This document shows positions 27,801 through 39,800 of a stretch of DNA of 64,000 bases, piece after piece. The translations under genes were made by a program, and so were the position numbers. The notes below the pieces were generated by a model that was not told the origin of the DNA, ran no database searches, and saw only the letters and a program-made list of their open reading frames with translations. The DNA is from Congeria kusceri (taxonomy: Eukaryota > Mollusca > Bivalvia > Myida > Dreissenidae). The stretch spans positions 25,304,851-25,368,850 of the forward strand of contig CM051029.1 of the NCBI GenBank assembly GCA_027627225.1. The letters are read 5' to 3'. Position 1 is the first letter of the stretch, and every line of letters begins with the position of its first letter.

Positions 27801-30800
27801 CATATGGACTTGCTTGTTTGGTACCCATGTGGGCTCTCATGCTGGGATCCATATGGTCTTGCTGTTGTTGACCCATATGGGCTTGCTTGTTGGGGACCAA
27901 TATGGGCTGTCTTGCTGGGACCCATATGGACTTACTTGTTGGGGACCTATATGGGCTTTTTTTGTTGGGACCCATACTTGGTTGGCGCCCATTAGGGCTT
28001 TCTTGCAGGGACCCATATGGGCTTGCTTGCCTTGGCTCCAACTGGGTCTGATTCGGGAAATACAACGCTTATGGGTCCAACATGGGGCACATGTAGTGTA
28101 TCAGCCCAGGTATAGCCCATATCGGTCCACATGGAATGGCTTACAGGGATCCATATGGGCATACTTTCTGGGAATCCATGTGGGTTGACTTCCTTGGTCC
28201 AATATGGGCCCGGTATGGGCGGAAAAATACTTTCTGGGGCCCATATGGTATATGTGTCCATATGGGCTTGCTTGCAGGGTTCGTGATAGGACCAATATGT
28301 GCTTACTAGTTGGGAACCCATATGGGCTTTCTTGCTGGGACATATATGGACTTGCTTGCCTGCGACCCAAGTGGGTTTAACATGGGCAATACGATGTATA
28401 TTGGTCTCACATGTGGAAGATCAGCCCGGATGTAGCCCTTATCAGGCCCACATCTGATAGCTTTACGGGACTCATATGGGCATACTTGGAACCCATGTGG
28501 GCTTGCCTGCTTGGTCCAATATGGGCCCGATATAGGCCTGATATAGGCAGAAAAACATATATGGGTCCCACATGGGGCTATATGGTATATTTGCTCAGGT
28601 ATTTCCCATATTGGGCTCATAAAGGCCTACTTGCTGGGGCCCATATGGGGCTGCTTATTGAATAAACACATGGGCTTTCTCGATGGGGACCCATATGGGC
28701 TTGCCGTTTGTGACCAATATGGGTCTGTTTATTTGGGTCCCATAGAGGCCTGTTTGAGACCCATATGGGCTTTCTTGCTGGAACCCATTTGGGCTTGGTT
28801 GTTGGGGACCAATATATGCTTTCTTGCTGGGACCCATATGAGTTTACTAGTTGTGAACCCACATCTGCTGTTTTGTTGGTACCTTTGTGGGCTTGCTTGT
28901 CTGGGACCCAAGTGGGTCTAACATGGGCAAGCTGATGTATATTAGTCCCATATGGGGCCCATGTGGAAGATCAGCCCAGGTATAGCCCTTATCAGGCCCA
29001 CATGTTATGACTTACCGGGACCCATATGGGCATACTTGCAAGAAACACATGTGGGCTTGCCTGCTTGGTCCGATATGGGCCCGATATAGGCTGAACAAAT
29101 AATATATGGGTCCCGCATGGGGCCCATAAGTTATATTTGCCCGCCTGTAGCCCATATTGGGCCTATATGGGCATGCTTGCTGGGGTATAAGCAGTGTATC
29201 TGATAGCAAGTTTATTATTTTTAGTGACATTATTGGTCTGGTTCCTTAACAAGTGACATGTATGCGTTACTTCAAACTTAAATAAAGAATAAGTCATAAA
29301 ATATATAATATGAAAGGAGAGGTTATATATTGGTCTTTACTCGTCTTGAATTGAAACTATATGACAACCATGCTCTAGAATATATTACATTTGTTAATTA
29401 AATAATTATTGTGTTGATGTCGCACATCTTTTAATTAGTTTCAAAGGACTATACACACTAAATATATACCATGGTTATTTTTCTCTCAATGAGTGTTATG
29501 TGAAAAAGAAATCATTACGTTTTTGGCCGATTTACTGTCTATTTTCTTGCAGATACCAGACAGATTCATTGCTATGCCAAGAGGAGGCGAGGTCGACTTC
29601 CATTTCACTGTCAATCTACCCGTGGTTTGCTTAGACGGTAAGGCATGCACCGTGGAATTGAAGGTGATCGACGAGAGTGACGACTACCAGTGTCAAGACT
29701 CGACTCTGGCAGTAAAGGTATGCACTAGATGGCTACCACGGGTTTCATTCTCAAAAATACGATTTTGATACGTATCTGCATCGGGTATATTTGATTTATA
29801 TATGTGAAGGAAAGAGTTTTATTAATGTTATAGTCACGGAAATAACGAAAGAATATTAAGTATGTTTCGCTGATCTAGTGTCAGTACCTTAGATAGATAG
29901 GAGGAAGTAATGTAAAAAAAAACAACGCTTTTATGTTAATTAATTTAGTAAAATACAAGTAAGTTTTTGTTACAATTATATATTGAATAATTGTTTTTCT
30001 AAGAGAATTTAAGTTATTTATGACCAAATTTAACACATGAAAATGCTGAGATATTTGTTTCAGAATGCATCTTTGATAATACGTGGATAAAATGATTATA
30101 TAAATTGGGAACTGTTTCAGAACGAGCGCACTTGTGGCGATTTTATCAGCGGCATCCAGTTGTTCAGGAACATTGGGACATTCAAAAAAGAGAGGTCGAT
30201 GACATTGACGACGAAGAACAACAACAAATACTCGCTGAGGGATGCGTTCGCCATGACAGTGTTCATTGAGTCAGAGGGGGTCGTTGAGCCATTCTGGAAC
30301 AACTGCTACTTCACGGACAAGATAAATGTACGATGATGCTTTGGTTATTAATGAACAAAAATGTTTCAATGAATTGCTTTATATTAAAAGAACAACGTTA
30401 TGAATATCAGAAAGAAGTGTTTTTACTTTACTCTTCTTGCATATTGTTTAAAAACAACAGAAAATAGACTTCTGACCATATTGTAGTACGATACATGCTT
30501 CCTATCCCAAAGAATTCGTTATTTTAACTGTGTACACGATGCAGTTATAAGATTTAATATAATTGAAACGTATTTAAATGTCCAAAGTAAAAGAAAAAAA
30601 AAGTAATGCAAACCTGGAGTTTGATCATATTCATTAAATTGCAAATTATGTACACTAATATTTACGAAACTCGATGCTCTTACACATGGGTCAAATACAT
30701 CCTATACTTTGAAGTGGTGTTAGTTGTTAGTCGGATACTTTTTTGTTTCCTCCCCGTTGCAATATTTCATTGTTGCATTGTTTTAATTTTAAATAAAAAA

Positions 30801-33800
30801 CAGAACTATATTTCTTAATATGTTATGGATTTGTAGAAATACTTGGTTTCACTAATACTCTTTATGTTTGTATTATTACATTATTTTCTGCTCTATAAGT
30901 GTTTGCACTAACCCTGAATGTCAAGAGCTTCTCATAACTATGTTTCACTGATATTCTAGGATTTTGTAATAGCACTATTTCACTGATATTCTAGGGCTTT
31001 GTGATAACACTTATTTCCTGATATTCTAGCAGTTTGTAATAACATTATTTCACTGATATTCTAGTAATGTTTAATAACAATATTTTCCTGATGTTAAAGA
31101 GCTTTGTAAAAACACTATTTCACTGATATATAAGGGCTTTGTAATAACACTATTTCACTGATATTCTAGGAGTTTGCAATAACACTTCTTCGATGATATT
31201 CTAGCAAATTGTAATAATACTATTTCACTGACATTCTAGGGCTTTGTAAAAACACTATTTGAAATTTTACTATTTCAAGGATATTCAAGGAGTTTATTAT
31301 AACACTGTTTCACTGATATTCTAGGGCTTTGTAAAAACACTATTTGTAAGATTACTATTTCAAGGATATTCAAGGAGTTTATTATAACACTGTTTCACTG
31401 ATATTCTAGGGCTTTGTAATAACACTATTTGTAATATTACTATTTCAAGGATATTCAAGGAGTTTATAATAACACTATTTCACTGATATGCTAGGGTTTT
31501 GTAATAACACTATTTCACTGATATTCTAGGGCTTTGTGATAACGCTATTTCACAGATATTCTAGGAGTTTGTAATAATACTATTTCACTGATATTCTAGG
31601 GCTTTGTAATAACACTATTTCAATGATGTTCTAGGAGTTTGTGATAACAATATTTCACTGATATTCTAGGAGTTTGTAATAACACTATTTCACTGATATT
31701 CTAGGGCTTTCTAATAACGCTATTTTACTGATATTCAAGGAGTTTGTGATAACACTATTTCACTGATATTCTAGGGCTTTGTAATAACACTATTTCACTG
31801 ATATTCTAGGGCTTTGTAATAACGCTATTTCACTGATATTCTAGGAGTTTGTAATAACATTTTGTCACTTATATTCTAGGGCTTTGTAATAACATTGATA
31901 TTCTATGGCTTTGTATTAGCACTATTCAGGGTGATTGTCATACAATTATTTCGCTGATATTTTATACGTATGTACTTAAACTATTTCATTGATCTTCTAG
32001 GTATTTGTTCGTGACATCGACACCTTCTGGAAAGGCGTCTACTGCTATACCACCAACGATCCACGGCTGATGACATTCGATGGACAGTACGTGGAAAACT
32101 TAACAATTAGATATTCAATTACGTTTCATAAAAGTACAATTGCAGTTGCAATCGCTTCTCCATTCCCTATAATATAATATGAAATTGCCCCAATATATAA
32201 AATATCTTATGTAGCACTTATATTTGCTTTCAACAGTTTATAAAAGTTGATTCCATATACATAATATTTATTATTCGGTGCCAAAAAATATTTTAGCCTC
32301 TATTAATAGATTAACTACGTGCATTGAATACGAAATGCTGTATTTGTCCCAGGTTTATGGACTGATTTAATTACATGAATATACTAATATGTTCACTCTT
32401 TGAAGACTATTCATTCGTCCATCAGCTTGCTATTGAACATTTGATGAGTAGTCATACCACTCAGACAAGGTTCATATGAGGCGTGTCATGAGAAAACCGG
32501 GATTAATGCATGTGCGCAAAGCGTCGTCCCGGATCAGCCTGTGCAGTCCGCACAGGCTAATCCAGGACGAAATTTCCGCTTTTATGGTATTTATGGTATT
32601 TTCTGTTAAAAGGAAGTCTCTTCTAACATAAATCCAAGTGGAAGGCGGAAAATGCCGTCATAGATTAGATTGTACGGACTGCACAGGCTAATCCGGGACG
32701 ACATTTTACGCATATGCATTATGCCCAGGTTTTCCCACGACATGCCTCATATAGATGTAAATTGTTTCAAACCCAGTAGACCAAGAGTGGAACATACCAG
32801 CGAATAGTTATCTGGCACCCAGGCCACGAATGTAATGGACTTACTGTCGAACATAGTCTTTTACTTTTGTAAAAGCACTAGTGATTGATATTTATTGAGT
32901 TTAAGTCGATTCTTTATTAATCAGTTTATTAATGGGATTGGTAAAAATGGGCCAAAAACATTGCTATGTGGTTCAGCCATTAGTTAGTTTTGACATATAG
33001 TGATTTTGAACAAATGCATTTAATTTTATTCATGCAATGCCATGAATATAAAAAATGTACATAAATACATGCATCTATTGAATATTCCGGTAACGGTATA
33101 TATTTTAGGTATTACAGCATGCAGTTGTCTGGAGAATTCACACTTTATCAACATCAGAAGTATCCCATAGAAGTAAGATTTATGATTATTCAACTACAGC
33201 GAGTTTTATTTACAATAGTTTCTTCAATATTGAACATAATTCGTGTCTGTTGTATTTAAAATTACAACATTCAGCTAGATGCAACTGCACTGGCCTGTAT
33301 CATCCGGTGAACGTAGTATATTTAGTATTCTATAAGACAAAAATAACAAGAACGTGCTGTAATTGATAAAATATTTATGTTATACGAATATTCATTTAAA
33401 TATTATTCACATTCTTGAAATATGCATACATGCATATATCTAAAACTGTTCTTTTATTTGTTGTTTAGATCGGTATATATTTACTTATTATTACCATTAG
33501 TATCATATTATGCTACTAATCTAATATATTTTCCCTGTATCTATCAAATAACTGCTCGTTTTCTTTTCAATGTTTCAAACACTGTGAATTTTGTTTCCAT
33601 TGTTGCATCAAACAGGTCCAGACCGAAGTGTGCATTTTATTTTATTTTTCCATCAAATAGGTACAAATAGGCGTGTGCATTTTATTTATCTTTTTTGCAT
33701 CGAACAGGTTCAGATCCAGACTGAGCCCTGCTGGCCGGGCGGCTGGACGACGTGCACCTGTGGAGTGACCGTGCGCGCCGGACGTGACGTATACACGGTG

Positions 33801-36800
33801 ACCCACTGTGAAAACATGCACCTTATCGAGTGGACAGATCTAAAGGATGATTTACTGGAAGTTTATATAGAACCAGGCTACATGCACAAGGTACACGTTA
33901 TCCGCTATTCTGATTGTTTGAATTGTGCTGTTTTATTCATCAATTATGTTGGTAAAAGATACGCTGTCGTTGGGACATTGAGATCCTGTACGGTTGATGA
34001 ATATGATGTGAATCGTAGTTTAAATACGGAAGGCCTTTTAATGTTAAAAACGATAGCCTGTCAGATGTGCTCTTTCATTAATACGAATAAAAAAAACACA
34101 CAAAAAAAACAAATGCCCCACAACCTACTTTTCACAGCTACAAACAGTACTCGATTTATTAAAACATGCCTTGTATACATCAACTGCTTGCATATAAGTT
34201 GTAGGCGTTTCAAACGCATATATTTCCATCTGATTACTTTATCTTGAGAGATACCAGTTTGCAATGTGTGCCACGCCAAAAGATTGTATATCATGAGAGA
34301 TAAGCTATATTACATATCTTTTTTACAGTTTTACCTTCCGCATGGAACGATAGTTGAGGCAAGGTATTATATCAGTCCTTGGTGGTCAACGATGAGTGTG
34401 TATGTGTACCCGTCGCCCAACGATATGAATCATGTAGGAGGACTGTGCGGAACGTTCAACGGTGACTGGCAGGACGACTTCCTGCATAGCGACGGGGTCA
34501 CAAAAACCAAGTCCCCGGCTAACGACTGGGGATTTTGGTGGTGGTGGAGATGGGGTGGCAATCCTGATAACTTCTCACAATCTTGGAGGTGAATATGTTC
34601 ACAGTTGTTATGGATTCTGCACAGTTAATGCAAAGATTACACCTTTCACTGGAGTATGTATAAACCTTTGTTCTAAGATACCTACTTTTACATGTGTAAA
34701 CATCACATTTCAACGTTCGGTATTTTCCCAGTTTCAATAGATATGCATTGAATATTGACAGGATTAAATCAAACATTAACTCGACAGATGATTACGGGAT
34801 TAATATGAATAGATCAGTATAGCTGTAGGGCACGAGGCGTATGTTAATAAAAATCATTTTTTGACAAATTCCAGACATTCTGCGGAATTAATGTTTTGCA
34901 ACTTAATGTAGCCAATACTTTCAGTGGGATTAGCTCATGTCATTTCTTTCTGCACATGTTTTTGTCTGTAATCCGGTTTAAACCCCTCAAATTTGTGCAT
35001 TGACTCATACCATGGCAGTGTCCCTAGTTTTAGTTATGTGTTTTATGTAAAGCCGATTCAGCTGATGATGTGTTCAGATTTAAATGTCAATCAATGGCAT
35101 TGTGATTTGATAGACTTTTACTATAAATTCTTTAATATTACATGATTAAAAATCGTAACTATATATTGAATTTTCATTGTCAAAGGTTGTGACGCATGTC
35201 CACGCTGCGATTTATTTTATTTTATTTTGTTTTCATGCAGTGTTCCAGAGGAACGCTCTTTGATGAACCCTGACTACGTTGCAACACTGGAATCCTGGAA
35301 CACCAACGATAAGTTATGTGTCTGCCCACTAATAGTCAACAAACGAGAGAAGTGGTGCTCCAGGAATGAGGACGCAACTTGCGTCGATTTCATATGTATG
35401 ATTCTTTTTATGTTTTAAAAATATCAATTACTAGTATTTTAACCTAAAGTTTTTTGCAGGTTTTTGCCACTAAAATTTTTACTCCTCCTGTTACTCCTTC
35501 CTAGCTTTTGCTAAAGAAAACTCATTTATAATCATCGAAAGCATATGTGGTCATAACGGCTTAGATTAATACAAATTTAAGCATGTACACGTTTCATCAT
35601 AGTATATTTTTTAAATATGTTCCTTATATCTGAATACACATTTTGTTGGGTATATTATTTTCGTAGATAAGAAACGCGGTAAGAGGATTGAGAAGATCCT
35701 TCGAGACGAGCGTTCTGTGGATCATTTCCACTACCGGGAGGAGGCGGACATTAGAGAGAGACTGCTAAAGTTGCGGACGCTGAGGAAAGAAAGGAGTGTA
35801 TCCAGAGTGAAGGTAAGGGAATAGAGGAGTTCGTTCAGAGTGAAGGCAAGAACAGACAGGAGTGCGTCCAACATGAAGGTATGGAAAGAGAGGAGTGCGT
35901 ACAGAGTTGAGGTAATGAAAGGCAGGAGTGCGTCCAGATTGAAGGTAAGGAAAGAAAGGGGTGCGTCCAGAGTGAAGGTGAGGAAAGAAGGAGTGCGTTC
36001 AGAGTAAAGGGGTGAGGAAAGAAAGGAGTGCATCCAGAGTGAAGGTAACGAAAGAAAGGGGTGCGTCCATAGTGAAGGTGGGGAAAGAAGGAGTGCGTCC
36101 AGAGTAAAGGGGTGATTAAAGAGAGGAGTGCGTCCAGAGTGAAGGTGAGGAAAGAAGGAGTGAGTCCAGAGTGAAGGGGGTGAGGACAGAAAGGAGTGCG
36201 TCCAGAGTAAAGGTAAGGGAATAATGATGTGCATCCAGAATGTTAAGTAAAGAGCGTAGTGCGTCAAGAATGAATGTGGAGAAACAAACGAGTGCATCCA
36301 GAGTGAAGGTAAGGGAAGTGAGGAGTGCATTCAGCGTGAAGTGAGGAAAGAAAGAAGTGCATCCAGAGTGAAGGTAATGAAAGAGAGGAATGTGTTCTGA
36401 GTAAAGGTGAGTATAGAGAGAAGTCCGACTAGAGTAAAAATGAGTTTGGAATGGTTTTGTTCATTTAGAGTAGTAGTATGTGGTGATTCGGGTTTTGTCC
36501 ATTAATCATAGTAACTTCAAGGTGTACTGAGTGTGATATGTCCATACATTCTTATGGATTATATTGCTCTAAGGATGGACTTGATTGTTTTCCATTTCGG
36601 GTGTTTGTATGATTTTGAATCAAATTACATATTACTATTACATTTACGCGTTGCAAGTTCTTAATTGATTTTTTTTAAATTCTTTATCGCGTTCATAAGA
36701 TGCGTTTTTAAACGACATTTATCGTCGACATTGTGTATGAAGTAAAGATTGCGTTTAACAGCGCCAGGTTAATGTGCCGAATCCCGAAGACTTGGTGGCT

Positions 36801-39800
36801 GCGTATAACCAGTCACAGGCGTCTTGCGAGGCATATCTGAAGGATAACTGTGGTGCCGACCTAGCCGGTGAAGTTTCCACAAGGAATGAGAATCAATCAA
36901 GCTCTTGCGCGGAAGATAAGATGGTTATTAACTTTGTATCTACAAATATTTCAGTGGTTATTATTGACCCACGCGGCTTAGACCATGCACACTGTTTGCC
37001 AAACATTAAACTAAACAGTAATGTCGGCCAGAACCTAACAACTAATTACTTGTTAATTTCATATTACGTGTACGTTCACTATTTCTGTAATTAATAGTTT
37101 TGAATTATGTCAATGTTTCAGTTTTTAATGTTTCTTTAAATTTGTTGTGTTATGTAACGTTCCTATTTATGGAACACGTCTGTATATTGTGATTTCAGTT
37201 CAATTTGACTGCTCCTGGTCCGGAACAAAGCACTTGTCGTAATATGCAATCATCAACCATGATGATTGTCGACAAGGACGTGGAGTTCCAGGTAATTTGC
37301 TAATATTTATATAGTATAATGAATTTTATAAATGCAAATTGTAGTGACCGAATTGCTGGAACAAAAACCACGTTAACAGAATGCAATAAAAACGTATCAG
37401 CAATCTATCTAAATGTTCCCAGTCATTTTGTATCTTACACTTTAATACATTGAACATGGAACCACTTTAAATATTAGCCTATATTATATTTTCTTGGTAT
37501 TTTGTATGCTTGTTCTTGGTATTTTAAATGCTTATGCAAATTGTATATTAATTTTGACGCTGTTGTCGAGGATTTCATGTTATGTTCGAGGTATTTCCTC
37601 GATGTTGTTTATTCCTGATGAAAGTCTGTCCAGAAAACTAAAGCGCTAAGGAAAGAAACAATAGACTTGCAGTTGATTAGTTGTTTCTTTAATTTAAAGA
37701 CAGAAGCATGGGCACACTTTGGATATCATAAAGTATAGCAGTTTAGAAATATTATACATCGTAACATTGCGTATTTTATTACTATTAATCACATACTTTT
37801 TTACAGACCAAAAACCCAGAAAAAGCCCAACTTGTAATTGCATCATGCCCAGACAATTGCAACAACAACGGCAATTGTTCTAACGGTAAGTCATTTTGCT
37901 TCTTGGGCCATACCAAAAAGGCTCCCGAGTATCTAAAAAGCTGCTAAGGAAATTAGTCACTTAACCTGATGCAGCTGGGCTGGAGTTTCATATATTTTAT
38001 ATTTAAGTGAACATATTGAACAATGTTGTCCATGTTTTATATTTGAAACATGGTAAAATGAGAAACATCCACTTATTCAAAATAAGCACGTTTACTACAA
38101 TAATATCAATAAATGAGAACAGTCATAGCATAGTATCGTCACACTTCTAGCAAGGGTAATTTACACGTACATGTGTTAGTTATTTTACATCTGCTCGTGT
38201 ATATTGTTGTCATCATGTTGTCATGACGAGCGCTTTGGAGTCTGACCTGTTAAAATATTCTGTTGTTGTGAATATATGTATGTGTATACTTGTATGTACC
38301 ATTGAATACAAAACAACCTGACAATCTTCTGGGTGCCGCATATTTCTACAAGCGTTAACTTTGTCATCCATATTTAAGCCTGCTTAACGTTTGTGACGTT
38401 ACCAGAAAAATTCACGAACATGTATTATGTTTGATCCTTGGTTTCTCTATTGTGTTGTATTGTATGGGAAATAGGTTTCGTGCCTGAAATAAAGTAGAGT
38501 TTGAAGTTAATAAGCGCTTTTGTACTGCTGATGCTGCTGAAGTTTAATATATATTTATATTTTGAGCGTTACTATTTTTCTTCAGGAACGTGCATATGTA
38601 ACGAGCATTACGACCCGGAGTCCAATTGTAAACTTGACCTTCGCGATCCTCCAACCATTGTCGAGGTCACGGGCGATGGCAACTGTAACCCTAGAAACAA
38701 GGCCTGTCATTACATCCGTTTCACAACGCAAAATGGTTGCAGTAACACCACAGTTTGTTCGATTTCCTTTACACAGGTATTTACGTAGTAAACGTACTAT
38801 ACTTATACGATAATTTTATATGTTATTACTATTGTGTATAATTTTAGTTTCATAGATTAAACTTGTAAATAACAAAATTGACGACTATTTCTTTACTTGG
38901 CAAGGTCAATTTGAGTTGATGATACATTAAAAAAGCCTCAAGACTTAGTGTTAAAACTAGACTAAAAATATTTTCCTGTTAAATTTAAATATTTTAAAAT
39001 TTAAAACTATAAAAATGTGTTTGAAACAATATGTGATAAGGAAATATTGAATATCAATTTACGTTTGAATGTGTGCCTCTCATTCTCAATTTGCATTTCT
39101 GAAAGCAATTGTGTAGGTGTTCAGTTAGATTATTTCTAAAAAAACAACGGTGACTTTTAAATTAATTCAGTACAAGATTGACGGAACAGCAACCGAATCC
39201 GTGGTTACAACAGTAACCGCCAACTGTCCCAATAACTTTGACGCCTACTGTCCAACCACAGTACAGAGCAGGAAAAAGCGACAGGTCGATGACAATCCGG
39301 TCATCGCGGAATCGGTAAATATACATGTTGTGCGATTGGCTACTTAGCAATTAAGTGATAATGATTGGCTGTGATTTTTTATGGGGACCGTGACATTATA
39401 TGAGCACATTTTAATATTTCTTGTAGTGTACTCACTCTATTTAACAAATCGATATTGATATAATTTTATTCAAAATTAAACTTTGCTTCTACATGCATGT
39501 ATTTATACTGAACATATTTTATTTATTGTAACATTTTACTATCTTATTCAATGTAATCTTTCAGTACAACGTGTCTCTAAGCAACGACAACTCCTCGTTC
39601 AGCTCACCGAATACAGTCACTGTGCTAGATACCACATGCGTCAAAATTGAGAATGGAGCTGCAGTGATTTTGGTAAGTGATTTTGTTTTAAACAAAACTA
39701 TTACTACAACTTTTCTACGAAAAATATTCCTTCCCCAAAACAAACAACAACAACATCAAAACAAGAAACAAACAAAAGACACAAAAATCATGCTACATCT

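Noticed and set aside
19365..29192. Many frames reading MGPIWA or SPYGS on both strands
   Set aside because: All lie in the CCCATATGGG satellites. The palindromic unit opens frames on both strands.
35731..36330. 199-codon minus-strand frame rich in Ser, Leu and Pro
   Set aside because: It is the antisense of the exon 37 donor array; its period equals the DNA repeat.
30945..36425. CRISPR-like direct repeats
   Set aside because: Repeats are tandem with no unique spacers, in a eukaryotic intron.
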